A stretch of DNA of 64,000 nt. Source: Arachis hypogaea (lineage: Eukaryota > Streptophyta > Magnoliopsida > Fabales > Fabaceae). Positions 34,201 through 45,336 of the stretch are shown here, in pieces. A model generated the notes under the pieces. That model did no database searches. It was not told the DNA's origin and saw only the letters and a list, made by a program, of their open reading frames with translations. The DNA lies in NCBI RefSeq assembly GCF_003086295.3, contig NC_092041.1:99535827-99599826 (forward strand), written 5' to 3'. Each line of letters starts with the position of its first letter. The first letter of the stretch is position 1. Both the position numbers and the translations under genes were made by a program.

Positions 34201-36246
34201 TTTAAAGATGTCCTCTAGTTCTGATTCGAGACTCTCAGCCATATTGACCTCTCTTACCAGAGAGTCAATAATATCAACACTCATGCAGTCATTTGGGGTG
34301 TCTGGGTGTTGCATGGCCTTGATAACATTCAACTTAAACTCCTCCTCATTGACTCTCAAGGTTACTTCCCCTTTTTGGACATCAATGAGGGGTCGGCCAG
34401 TTGCTAGGAAAGGTCTTCCTAGGATGAGAGTTGCACTCTTGTGCTCCTCCATTTCCAGCACCACAAAGTCAGTAGGAAAGGCGAATGGCCCAACCTTGAC
34501 AATCATGTCTTCAATCACTCCTGATGGGTATTTAATGGAGCCATCAGCAAGTTGAAGACACATCCTGGTTGGTTTGATTTCTTCAGCTAAACCAAGCTTT
34601 CTGATAGTAGATGCAGGTATTAGGTTGATACTTGCCCCAAGATCACATAAAGCTTGCTTGGCACAAGTACCCTCTAATGTGCATGGTATCATAAAGCTCC
34701 CAGGATCTTTAAGCTTCTCAGGTAAGCTTTTCAGAATGACTGCACTGCATTCTTCAGTGAGGTAAACTTTTTCAGTTTCCCTCCAATCCTTCTTATGACT
34801 TAAGATTTCTTTCATGAACTTAGCATAAGAGGGTATTTGCTCAAGTGCTTCTGCAAACGGAATCTTTATTTCAAGAGTCCTGAGATAATCTGCAAAGCGG
34901 GCAAATTGCTTATCCTGTTCCGCTTGGCGGAGTTTTTGAGGATAAGGCATTTTGGCTTTGTATTCCTCAACCTTAGTTGTTGCAGGTTTATTACCTACAG
35001 AAGTGGGTTGGGAAGCCTTTTTAGAAGGGTTGTTATCAGCACTTGTATGTGACTGATCACCCACTGGCATTTGAATGCCAGGGGTAAAAGCTGGAGTGGC
35101 GTTAGACGCCATCTCCCCATTTGTTACTGGCGTTTGAACGCCAGAACCATGTTCCCTTTGGGCGTTCAACGCCGGATTCATGCTTGTTTCTGGCGTTGAA
35201 CGCCAGAAATGAGCATGGTCTGGGCGTTCAGCGCCAGCTTTATTCCTCTCTGGGCTCTGACTGTCCTCAGATGGATTTTGAGTAACCAATTGTTCATTTC
35301 TTGGTTTTCTGCTGCTTTGAAGTGAGGTATTTAATGTTTTCCCACTTCTTAATTGAACTGCTTGGCATTCTTCTGCTATTTGTTTTGACAATTGCTTTTC
35401 TGTCTGCTTTAATTGCACTTCCATATTCCTGTTTGCCATTCTTGTTTCCTGTAATATTTCCTTGAATTCGGCTAGCTGCTGAGTTAGAAAGTCTAATTGC
35501 TGATTAAATTCATTAGCCTGATCCACCGGACTGAGTTCAGCAGTTACTGTTTTAGCTTCTTCTTTCATGGAAGATTCACTGCTTAGATACAGATGCTGAT
35601 TTCTGGCAACTGTATCAATAAGCTCTTGAGCTTCTTCAATTGTTTTTCTCATATGTATGGATCCACCAGCTGAGTGGTCTAGAGAAATCTGAGCTTTTTC
35701 TGTAAGCCCATAGTAAAAGATGTCTAATTGCACCCATTCTGAAAACATTTCAGAGGGGCATTTTCTTAGCATCTCTCTGTATCTCTCCCAGGCATCATAA
35801 AGGGATTCATTATCTCCTTGTTTGAAGCCTTGGATGCTTAGCCTTAGCTGTGTCATCCGTTTTGGAGGGAAATAGTGATTCAGGAATTTTTCTGACAGCT
35901 GTTTCCATATTTTTATGCTGTTCTTAGGCTGGTTATTTAACCACCTCTTAGCTTGATCTTTTACAGCAAATGGAAACAGTAATAATCTGTAGACATCCTG
36001 ATCTACTTCCTTATCATGTACTATATCAGCAATTTGCAGAAATTGTGCCAGAAACTCTGTAGGTTCTTCATGTGGAAGACCAGAATACTGGCAGTTTTGC
36101 TGCACCATGATAATGAGCTGAGGATTCAGCTCAAAGCTACTAACTCCAATGGAGGGTATACAGATACTACTCCCATATGAAGCAGTAGTGGGGTTAGCAT
36201 ATGACCCCAGAGTCCTCTTGGACTGTTCATTCCTACTTGCTTCCAT
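31229..36246 (-). pseudogene. Element D gag-pol polyprotein, one stop and one frameshift
   Basis: ATG at 36246 (M-E-A-S-R-N). Gag is residues ~1-300 (core PQLIIMVQQNCQY, F-N-H-Y-F-P-P-K-R-M). A dyad-encoded variable segment covers ~335-395, and the retropepsin has CDLGASINLIP with the catalytic Asp near 535. RT follows with CIDYRRLN and the FMDDFSVFG catalytic box near 955. RNase H has MCDASDHAIG and YTDHAALKYLL. A TGA at 32677-32679 replaces the conserved Trp of the RLIRW motif. Reading continues in the same frame into integrase: zinc-finger H-x-H...CDSCQ, then the D,D,E core with [17 protein letters not shown] and [10 protein letters not shown]. Near 31450 one base is missing; the correct frame then continues ([13 protein letters not shown] ... 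to stop 31229-31231). Both lesions look recent. The intact family polyprotein would be cut by its own protease. Confidence 0.9.
35060..35240. repeat. Dyad array inside the gag coding region of element D
   Basis: Six units with starts at 35066, 35098, 35129, 35161, 35192 and 35223 (31-32 bp apart), of the same type as the non-coding array at 30705-31045. Because 31 and 32 are not multiples of three, each unit is read in a different frame, giving a low-complexity linker between gag and protease. Confidence 0.88.
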
Positions 36247-37053
36247 GATGGATTACAAGGGATAATTTATATGTTGATTTTATTTATTTTATAAAAGTGG
36301 AATAAATAAAAACGAAATATATAAAAAGAATTTAAAAATATTTTGTGAAAATTTTTCGAAAAATTTTGAAATTGAAATCTGAAATTTATATAAAAATTTC
36401 GAAAATGTAGTTTTAAAATTAGTTGGAAAAGATATTTTTTTTGAATTTTATGATGAAAGAGAAAAACACACAAAAGGCACAAGACTTAAAATTTTTAGAT
36501 CTAATGCTCCTTATTTTCGAAAATTTTTGGAGGGAAAACACCAAGGAACACCAAACTTAAAAATTTTAAGATCAAGACACAAGAAAAACTCAAGAACACC
36601 TTGAAGATTCACAAGAACACCACGAACAAAAGGAAGAACACCAAACTTAAAATTTTTAGAAAACTTTAATAAAATTTTCGAAAATTATAAAGAGATTAAC
36701 AAGAAAACACCAAACTTAAAGTTTGGCACAAGATTAAATCCAAGAAAAATTATTTTTGAAAAAGGTTCCAAAGGGGATAACCAATTATCAAGAACAACTT
36801 AAAAATCAAGAAAGAATCAAGAACACTAACACGAGATTTTTAAAGAAGATATAAAATATGCAATTAACACCAAACTTAGAATAAGACACTAAACTCACGA
36901 AAAATTAACAGTTAATTAAGAAAAATAATATTTTTGAAAAGAAATTTTTGAAAAGAAACTATCCTATCAAAATTTGATGACTCTATAACAACAAAAATAA
37001 ATTATTCCTAATCTAAGAAATAAAATAAACCTTCAATTGTTCAAACTCAACAA
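36247..37053. other. Element D 5' leader
   Basis: A-rich, non-coding. It contains at least four copies of the caccaaactta motif (36551, 36642, 36709, 36868 region), the same core that marks the PPT. No gene. Confidence 0.65.
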
Positions 37054-37071
37054 TCCCCGGCAACGGCGCCA
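37054..37071 (-). promoter_or_regulatory. Element D primer-binding site, tRNA-Asp type
   Basis: The minus strand is TGGCGCCGTTGCCGGGGA, 6 bp from the 5' LTR. It is the intact form of the sites that are mutated in elements A and C. Confidence 0.9.
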
Positions 37072-37077
37072 AAAACT

Positions 37078-38632
37078 TGGTGCACGAAATTGTGTGGCCA
37101 ATATTAATGGACTATTTAACACAGCTTCGCACAACTAACCAGCAAGTGCACTGGGTCGTCCAAGTAATACCTTACGTGAGTAAGGGTCGATCCCACGAAG
37201 ATTATTGGTTTGAAGCAAGCTACGTTTATCTTATTATTCTTAGTCAGGATATCAATTAAAATTATCAGTTGGAATTATTAGATTGGAAAAATAAAAGAGA
37301 ATAAAAGCGTTACTTGTTGTGCAGTAATGAGAAATATGTTGGAGTTTTGGAGATGCTTTGTCCTCTGAACTTCAACTCTTCCTTGAAATCCTTTTCCACA
37401 TGCAAAGTCCCTTCCATGGCAAGCTCTATGTAGGGTGTCACCGTTGTCAATGGCTACTTCCCATCCTCTCAGTGAAAACGTTCCTATGCTCTGTCACAGC
37501 ATGGCTAATCATCTGTCGGTTCTCAATCAGGTTGGAATAGAATCCATTGATTCTTTTGCGTCTGTCACTAACGCCCAGCCTTCAGGAGTTTGAAGCTCAT
37601 CACAGTCATTCAATCCTAGAATCCTACTCGGAATACCACAGACAAGGTTTAGACTTTCCGGATTCTCATGAATGCCGCCATCAATCCGGCTTATACCACG
37701 AAGATTCTGATTAAGGAATCTAAGAGATACTTATTCAATCTGATGTAGAACGGAGGTGGTTGTCAGGCACACGTTCATGGATTGAGGAAGGTGATGATTG
37801 TCACGGATCATCACCTTCTCCATAATTAAGCGCGAATGAACATCTTAGATAAGAACAAGCGTGTTTGAATGGAAAACAAAGGAATTGTATTAAATCATCG
37901 AGACGTCGCAGAGCTCCTCACCCCCAACAATGGAGTTTAGAGACTCATGCCGTCAAAAAGTATGTAATTCAGATCTGAAAATGTCATGAGGTACAAGATA
38001 AGTCTCTAAAAGTTGTTTAAATAGTGAACTAGTAACCTAGGTTTACAGAAAATGAGTAAACTAAGATAATTGGTGCAGAAATCCGCTTCTGGGGCCCACT
38101 TGGTGTGTGCTGGGGCTGAGACTAAAGCTATCCACGAGTTGAGGCCTTTCTTGGAGTTGAACTCCAAGTTATGACGTGTTTTGGGCGTTCAACTCCGGAT
38201 CATGACGTTTTTCTGGCGTTTAACTCCAGACAGCAGCATGTACTTGGCGTTCAACGCCAAGTTACGTCGTCTATATTCGCGCAAAGTATGGACTATTATA
38301 TATTGCTGGAAAGCTCTGGATGTCTACTTTCCAACGCCGTTAAGAGCGTGCCAATTGGACTCCTGTAGCTCCAAAAAATCCATTCCGAGTGCAGGGAGGT
38401 CCGGATCCAACAGCATCAGCAGTCCTTTTTCAGCCTAACTCAGATTTTTGCTCAGCTCCCTCAATTTCAGCCAGAAAATACCTGAAATCACAGAAAAACA
38501 TACAAACTCATAGTAAAGTCCAGAAATATGATTTTTGCCTAAAAACTAATAATATTCTACTAAAACCAATTAAAATATACTAAAATCTACATGAAATTAC
38601 CCCCAAAAAGCGTATAAAATATCCGCTCATCA
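37078..38632 (-). repeat. Element D 5' LTR
   Basis: 1555 bp, partner of 26408-27963. Dyads lie at about 38153-38262 with the same 31-bp spacing. Confidence 0.92.
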
Positions 38633-38715
38633 TTTACATTGAATAAATGTTGATACCTTTTACTTCTTTCTTGAGTTTAGCATGAGGACATGCTTAGTTT
38701 AAATGTGGGGAGGTT

Positions 38716-40622
38716 TGATAAACTCCAATTTTGTGGTTTATCTTGTGCTTATTTTGGGGGATTTTATCAACTTTTTTCACATTTATTCAATGAAATAGCA
38801 TGGTTTTGTAATCCTCCATAAATTCGTGCTTAAGTGTGAAAACATGCTTTTTAGGCCTTAATATAGCTAAATTTAATTCACTTTAATTCCATTTGATGCC
38901 TTGATATATTTGTTAAGTGATTTCAGATTTAGAAGGCAAATATTGGATTGAAGGAATGAAGGAAAAGCATGCAAAGTGGGAGAACTCATGAAGAAATGAA
39001 GGAACCGTAAAAGCTGTCAACCCTGACCTCTTCGCACTCAATTGACCATGACTTGAGCTACAGAGATCCAAATGAGACGATTTTAATTGCGTTGGAAAGT
39101 TAACATCTGGGGCTTCAAAATGATATAAAATTTGTTATAGTTGCTTGGTGCCTAGGGATGCGTACGCGCATGACGCGTCCACATCGGTTGCTGCACGTGA
39201 CTCATTAAAAGCAACTCGTGGCAAGCGATTTCTGAAGCATTTTAGGCCCAATCCAACTCATTTCTGATGCTATTTCATGTAGAATTCAAGCTTGGGCAAA
39301 GGAGGAGCAATTGTTTAGAGCTTTTGCATCATGTAGCTTATTTTCTAGAGAGAGAAGCTCCCTCTTCTCTCTAGAATTAGGGTTCCTAGGTTATTTGCAT
39401 CATAGATCCATGTTTAATTCTTTGCTTTCATCTTGTTTCTTCTACATTTTCATGCTCTAATGATGTAAATCTCTTGTTCTCTATTGTTAATTTCCCTTTT
39501 CATTACTCTTTGTTTAGGATTGATGAACACTTGTTGGATTTGGATTTTCTATTAATGCAATTGATGTTTGATGTTCTTTTTATTGATGATTTGAGTTGTG
39601 AGTTTTACTTTTCTTGCAATTGGTAGTTGGTAAATTTTATTATTCTTTGTAATTTATTATGCTTTCCTTTTATGCCTTCCAAGCAGGGGCGAAGCTTAGT
39701 ACATATAAAGAGGGCAATGGCCCTCCCAAATAAATAAATTTTACATATAAAGTCTTCTAATTTTATAATTTGGTTCCTCCCTAATTTTATTTTTTGTTCT
39801 CTATTTAGTTGTATTTTTCATGTTAGCCCCCTCTTAAAAGAGGTTCGAGCTTCGCCCCTGCTTCCAAGTGTTTGACAAAATGCTTGGTAGGATGTTAGAG
39901 TAGATTTTGAGCATTCTTGGCTTGGAAAGAGTAATTAGACTATCTTGAGTCATGAAAACCCAAACCTATGTTGGTGATCTAGAATTGTTAGCTAATATTG
40001 TTTCTATTGACATTAGTTTTTTTGCTAATTCAATTAGTAAGTTGACTAAGACTTTTGGATTAAGATTAGCTAGTCTTATTAGACTTTTTTCGAGTACAAG
40101 GATAACATGATACATTCCTCCATCGTTGGGGATGACGTAATAAGATAAATTCTTGTTTATTATTGTGATATGATTGATTAGTCTTGTTTGACATTCTCCC
40201 TATGTGAAGATGACATGATACCTTCTTCCATTTGTTGGAGTTGACTAAATAGGATGAATTGATCATTGTTTGACTAGGATAGAAAGCCTATATTCTCAAA
40301 TCTTGCCAAGGATGTCTCTCTTTATTCCTTGTTTCCTTTACTTGCTAAATTTACTTTTCTTGTCTTAAATTCTTGCCCATTTAACTTCTTGCCCCTTTAT
40401 CAATCAAACCCCATTGTTCCTTCATAGCCAATAATTATTCACTTCATTACAATTCTTTGTGAGATGACCTGATGTTTAAATACTTCGATTACTTTTCATT
40501 GGAGTTTGTGCATGTAACAAAACCATATTTTAATTTGATTCAAGGATTGACTATCGGTATGGACTATACTAACAACGGATATATTTTGTGGAATTCTGAA
40601 CTGGTATAAACTCTTGCAATCA
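38716..40622 (+). repeat. Element C 3' LTR
   Basis: Homologous to 19569-21293, but longer because a 177-bp MITE is inserted at 39684-39860. It is preceded by the polypurine tract at 38701-38713. Confidence 0.88.
39684..39860. mobile_element. hAT-type MITE
   Basis: 177 bp with 13-bp terminal inverted repeats CAGGGGCGAAGCT. It is flanked by a perfect 8-bp duplication cttccaag (39676-39683, 39861-39868). The empty site is readable in the 5' LTR of element C at about 20535-20548. AT-rich core, no coding capacity. The 8-bp duplication and CAGGGGCG ends point to the hAT superfamily. Confidence 0.9.
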
Positions 40623-40627
40623 GTGTT

Positions 40628-40733
40628 GTAGGACATGTAATACCTGAAACGAAACCTCCTCTAGGATTTGGACAATCTCTCCTAAAATAACCAGATTGAC
40701 CACAACCAAAATATGTTCCAGTGGCCTTGAAAC
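40628..40733 (-). pseudogene. Element B gag, zinc-knuckle fragment
   Basis: The minus strand encodes T-Y-F-G-C-G-Q-S-G-Y-F-R-R-D-C-P, a CCHC knuckle in which the first Cys and the His have become Tyr. It is continuous with the protease N-part at 19563 when element C is left out, and with 42882 when the hAT element is left out. Confidence 0.75.
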
Positions 40734-40741
40734 ATATATCC

Positions 40742-42873
40742 AAGGTTCTGAAAACCGGTTCGGACCGGCCGGTCGAACCGATTGAACCGCAAACCGCACA
40801 TAAAAATGACTCGGGCAAAAAGCAAAACCGGAAATTCTAAAAACCGGAATTGAACCGATTAACCGGCCGATAATCGGTCGGTCGAACCGAACCGTGACCC
40901 GGCCGGTTTTTTGGCTGGGCAGCCAAACGTTGCCGTTTCAACCTCTGCTTAGCCCTAAATCCCTAATTCAATCCTAAATTCCCAATCTCGTCGAGCTTCC
41001 AGCTTCCAGAAGTGAGAACGCCTCTCTCAGACTCTCACACGACAGGGCTTCTGTGACTCATCAAGCTTGTCGTTCGGTCGTCCCTCACCTCCGTCCAGCC
41101 ACCGCCTCGTGCCGCCGCCGTTGTTCCTTCGAACAGCCACCTCCATTGCGCAGCAGCCTCGTTCCTTCGAAGGTACTCCACCACTGCTTGGTCACTCGGT
41201 GTCTTTGTCTCCCTGTTGCATGCTCTGTTGAAGGTGTCTTCGAGCTTCCAGGTAATTTTTTTTTAGATATGATTATTTGATTGAATAACTGTTGCATGTC
41301 TCTGTCTCCCTGATGAGTATGATTGAATAGTTATTTGATTTTGTGAACTGAAGTCGCTGAAGTGTGAACTGATGAACTATGATATACTGATCTGTGAAAT
41401 CATGCATAACAAGTGTTAGGTTGTTACAGGTTGAAAGATGTAATGGGCCATTTGGATGGTTCCCAAGGGTTTCCTCGGCTTTCCATATGTTAGTTCCTTC
41501 CCATATATCTGCTTTCAGTTGATGACTTGCTATGGTGTCTAGTTTATCCATTAGTGGTATGTTTAAAATTGTGTTTATAGGAATTGGAAATGTGGAACAT
41601 TAATCAATATAAATGTATTGTTTGATATAAACAAGAGTATAACTGGAACTAGAAATTAGTGTTTTACAAAGAGTATAACAGTTACCTATTGACTAGATAA
41701 TAGATATGTTCTACTTAATAATGAAGTTGTTGGTTCTGCACTGATTTACAATTTTTTTTAATTCTGGTTTTTGCTAATGTAGGTGATGAAGCTGATGATG
41801 CAGACTGAAACTTTGTTCTGTGAGAGTTAAAACATTACATATCAGTTCCCCTATCTTGGCTGCTAAAAGTCCCTATTTCTACGAGGTAGATTTTCTTTTG
41901 TCCTGATTAATTTTGCTAAATATATTTTCAACTGCTTAGAGCTATTTGTTTACGTGTTGCAGCTTTTTTCAAGTGAGACGAAGCAGTCAGAACAAAGACA
42001 TGTCACCCTGAAAATTAATGCCTTTGGTATAAAACATAAAAGCTTTATAGTACCTATTTATTGAGCGTACCCCCAAATAATTTTTTTTTTACAAATTCCA
42101 TGTTTCTTTCTTCTTGTTACAGAAAAAGGTGCTCTTATGCAGTTATTAAATTTTATGTATAGTAGTACATTGACCAATACTTCAGCAAGAAACAGTCCAA
42201 CAATTGTGTGATGCAGCAAAGCTGTTTCTTGTTAATAAATTCAAGGATATAGCCAAGTAAGGGTTACCCTATTTTACAGAAGATTGTGTTATCTTATATT
42301 CCAGGAACAGTGAATTCTTTTTTATTAATCTTTTTTTGTATCTGGGATTTACTATTTCCTCCTGTACATCCTTTTTGTTTGCTGGTGAAATTTTCATTTT
42401 CAATTTTTTTCCATCCATTCTTTTGTAGAACCCTTGTTTCTTTTCATGCCATTTTGCATGCTTTTCTATGCAATGTTGCTTTTCCCTTTGAATGTTAACT
42501 CATGTTATTTGTGCAGGTATCGAGGAGCTTATGACCTTGCCATTAGTTGGTATAGAAGCAGTAATTTCTAGTGATGATCTCCAGGTTGCATCTGAAGATG
42601 TTGCCATTTTATGTTTGGTTGTTTTGTTATTTGACTTTTGAATTTATATTTGAATGAGATTATAGTTTATGTATGTAGTACTTTTAATTTGAATAATATT
42701 TTAAAGTTTACATTAGACTATAATTATATTTTAATGTATTTATTTATATTTTATTTATTATTTTATTATAAAACGATTTTTTCGGTTCAACCACGGTCGA
42801 ACCGGTTGAACCTATGAACCAGTGAACCAGTATCTAAAGCGGTTCGATGACCGGTTCAATTCTCAGAACCTTG
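40742..42873 (+). mobile_element. hAT-like element with captured gene fragment (Pack-hAT-like)
   Basis: 2132 bp. The termini CAAGGTTCTGA / TCAGAACCTTG form an 11-bp inverted repeat. A perfect 8-bp duplication catatatc lies at 40734-40741 and 42874-42881. Subterminal regions at both ends are full of accggttcgaaccg-type motifs (40755-40915 and 42777-42865). No transposase frame is visible. The core holds a GC-rich leader-like segment (40920-41255) ending in a splice-donor-like caggtaattt, and an exon-intron fragment of a BTB/POZ gene (41853-42606). It is inserted in the zinc-knuckle region of element B gag. Confidence 0.88.
41853..42606 (+). pseudogene. Captured BTB/POZ (POB1/LRB-like) gene fragment with introns
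   Basis: Five short exons can be read in order. 41853-41885 encodes ILAAKSPYFYE, with donor gtagat. 41963-42026 encodes LFSS...KQSEQRHVTLKINAF. 42123-42185 encodes GALMQLLNFMYSSTLT. 42195-42257 encodes V-Q-Q-L-C-D-A-A-K-L-F-L. About 42519-42606 encodes EELMTLPLVGIEAV and SSDDLQVASEDV. The order and wording match the second half of the BTB domain and the start of the BACK domain of plant POB1/LRB proteins, substrate adaptors of Cullin-3 ubiquitin ligases. The segment that normally links exons 3 and 4 (VLMAADKFEVASC-type) is missing, and the frame ends soon after SEDV. AG acceptors precede exons 2, 3 and 5. Introns are retained, so capture was at DNA level. Confidence 0.8.
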
Positions 42874-42881
42874 CATATATC

Positions 42882-43195
42882 GGAATAGTAAATCTCACAC
42901 TGTTGGCAGTAAAATTTAGTTAGACTTGTCTGATTAGAATCTTGTGCACTATATTGAAAGGTGCCCCCAACAAAAGGTCTTTGACTCGAAACACTCATGG
43001 AAATAGATCCAGAAAAAGCAACCCCACCGAAGGATATTTGAGGACGAGCTCGATAACTCGAATAACCTTGCTGATTAGTCTTACCATGATGAGACTAAAA
43101 TCCTCCTGAACTGGATCCACTAGAAAATTGTCTCTTCATCTTGGTCTTCTTACCAACATCCTTATAAGCATTTTTCTCCACTATTTGATGCATGA
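42882..43195 (-). pseudogene. Element B gag fragment
   Basis: The minus strand encodes A-Y-K-D-V-G-K-K-T-K-M-K-R-Q-F and a Ser/Gly-rich linker typical of the region between capsid and zinc knuckle in Tekay/Del gag. It is bounded by the hAT-like element and the insertion at 43196. Confidence 0.65.
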
Positions 43196-44479
43196 GCATC
43201 TTATACCCATTTTCTGCTTATTTTCTAGTTGAATTTAGTTAGAATTTAATGAGTTTAATCATATTTTAGTGTTAAAATCCTCCTTTAATGCTACTTTGAG
43301 TTGTTTTAGTATTTTATTCATTTCAGGTAAAATTCAGATCAATTTGGTAGAGTTTTAAACAAAAAAGAGAAGTTTCAAAGCTGCCCCCATTGGGCGCTAA
43401 ACGCCCAATTAGCAATTAGCGCTAGCAACCAGTGAACTCAGAAGAGTTTCTGCCCTCTTTGGGTGCTAAACACCCAGCTGGTATTTAGCGCCAGGCAATC
43501 CGAAGTTAAATCTCATCAAAGGAGCATCTTTAGTGGATTTAGCTCTTAGTTGTTATCTTATATTTTATTTTTATAATTTTTATTTACAAACAAAATCTTT
43601 TAGCTTTGAGTTTTATTATTTTACTTTCTTTTCAAATCAAATTAGGTTAGATATAAAAGGGAAAAGATTCACCCCTCATGGGAATCTTCTCACTTCCGCA
43701 CGTTTTACTTTTCGGAACCCTTGTTTTCTCTGTATGTCATGAGTTACTAGACCTCCTCGATTAAGGTTAGGAGCTCTGTTTATTTCTATGGATTAAGACT
43801 ATTTCTTTTCTATTTTAATTAATCTATTGATTCAGTTTCAATGATTGCTTTTGATCTTCATCTTATGAATCTGGGTAGAACGACAGTATAACCCTTATTC
43901 TACATGTGTTCTTGTGATTCTCGACAGAGTTATCTCGCTTGAACAACAGCTTGAAAGCAAATTCCTCCTAAATTGTTAATTACTTGAACTAATCGGGATA
44001 CATGATATATAATCCTCTTAGCTTTGGATAATTAGAGTTTCTATGGCCATAAACTAGAATTGAACTTAACCCTCTAATCTACATTAAATGACCAAGATAT
44101 TGGCGGTTGATTTGGGTTAGAGGAGACTAAATCACTAAGACATTAGGGTTTAGTCAATTACAGTTTTCCATGAAATGAATCTTGCATGATTAGAATAGTT
44201 GGTAAGAAAACTTAATCCGGATGAATAAACAACTCTGAAACCTTAACTACTTTCTCCTATAGATTTCACCTCACTTTTATTATTTGCTTTCTTACTTTTT
44301 GAATTCCTGTTTAATGCGTTTCATAACCCTCAAAACACAACTTTCTGATAGCCTGACTAAGTGAGTCATTCGACCATAGTTGCTCAGTCTATCAATCCTC
44401 GTGGGATTCGACCCTCACTCACCTAAGGTATTACTTGGTACGACCCAGTGCAGTGTGGACATTCTAAAATTCCGCAAAA
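43196..44479 (+). mobile_element. Solo-LTR-like insertion E
   Basis: Begins TGATGCATGAGC and ends ...TTCCGCAAAA, flanked by ctatt (43191-43195, 44480-44484). Element B gag reads through once it is left out. It contains an LTR-like region (gggattcgaccctcactcacctaagg near 44400), a TATA box at 43652-43659 and two GC dyads (starts 43393 and 43462) upstream of it. The 3' end is not a clean CA; CA occurs three bases earlier, so the exact border is uncertain. No coding sequence. Family unknown, distinct from A/D and C. Confidence 0.65.
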
Positions 44480-45336
44480 CTATTCTAGCTTCAACTCCAT
44501 AAGCAGAGTTTAGGACGTCCTTAAAAAATATGCGGCTGACTTCAGGCATAAGAGTAGTGAACATATGTTCTGCCAACCCACGAACGAACCGACAAACTTT
44601 CATCTCTTCTGAATTTACCAAGTATGGAGCACTCTTAGAAAGTCTAGTAAACTTCTTAGCATACTTGGTCATTGTTATATTCTCTTGTCTTAATTTTTCA
44701 AAGGCAATTGCATCCTCTGCTTGCTTGTTAGCTGGATAAAACTGAGCAAAAAACTCTTCAGTGAACTCTTCCCAAGAAGGAGAAGGAAGTCCAATTGCTT
44801 ATTTGCTCTCAAGAAGAGATTCATACCAATATCTTGTTGAACCATGCAAGTTGTAGGATACTAACTTAACAGCCCATTTCTTGATGCACTTGAGAGCCCG
44901 AATAGCTTTCTTTGCATCCTCTAGATATTATTATGGATATTCATCCAATGAATTTCCATTGAAAGTGGAGAAATTTAACTTCAAATACTTCTTAATTAGT
45001 GGCTCTTGATCCCCAAACAATTGGTGAACTCTATGAGACTGAGGATTTGGCACATTAGGAAGTCCCACTTTGTCCCTATTTTGATTTGTTAGGACCAATA
45101 ATACCCATTAAGGATTTGATTCATTCCCCTTAATTCAGCTGCTAAGTCCACTTAAGCCTCTCCTATTGTGGGGTTCTCTTGAACTCTCTCGCGAGGTATC
45201 TCTCCTCCGCACCTATCATCTATCATTTGGCTCATTGGTCTTCGTCAAAGAGCTCTAAGTGAAAAAGAACTGTCCTATTGGATTTAGCAGTATCAGGAGT
45301 ACAGACAGCTCCACTACATCTTTTCATAGGTGGCAT
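44480..45336 (-). pseudogene. Element B gag N-terminal and capsid part
   Basis: A start-like ATG (M-P-P-M-K-R) lies at 45336-45334. Capsid-type motifs Y-A-K-K-F-T-R-L-S-K-S-A-P and F-V-R-G-L-A appear at 44672-44500. Several stops and frameshifts separate these, so it is inactive. 45337-45560 is the non-coding leader. Confidence 0.7.

Larger units (their letters stand above)
26408..38632 (-). mobile_element. Element D: young, almost intact Athila-like (FIDEL-type) LTR retrotransposon
   Basis: 12,225 bp with a perfect target duplication tttac (26403-26407, 38633-38637). LTRs are 26408-27963 (3') and 37078-38632 (5'). By eye they differ at about 12 substitutions, nearly all transitions, plus one 1-bp indel. 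The primer site at 37054-37071 is a perfect TGGCGCCGTTGCCGGGGA (minus). The minus strand encodes gag-protease-RT-RNase H-integrase (36246-31229) with one stop and one frameshift, then a dyad array, then ORF3 (30141-29047), then the polypurine region (28004-27964). It resembles the autonomous FIDEL family of Arachis as I recall it, and it is the likely type of partner for element A. Confidence 0.92.
19569..40622 (+). mobile_element. Element C: non-autonomous LTR retrotransposon (host of element D)
   Basis: LTRs are 19569-21293 and 38716-40622 (TGATAAAC.. to ..TATCA/AATCA). A perfect target duplication gtgtt lies at 19564-19568 and 40623-40627. The primer-binding site at 21300-21317 has 16 of 18 matches to the tRNA-Asp type. 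A polypurine tract, aaatgtggggagg, lies at 38701-38713. Without element D (26408-38632) its length is about 8.8 kb. It carries one recognisable reading frame (21457-23124, one stop inside) and no protease, RT or integrase. The LTRs differ at about 15 of the first 200 positions, so it is older than D and younger than B. Confidence 0.88.

Noticed and set aside
32440..36000. Plus-strand open frames opposite element D gag-pol
   Set aside because: Shadows of a strongly coding minus strand with no independent motifs.
40920..41255. Independent plus-strand gene
   Set aside because: GC-rich leader-like sequence within the hAT-like element, lacking a domain; treated as part of the captured segment.
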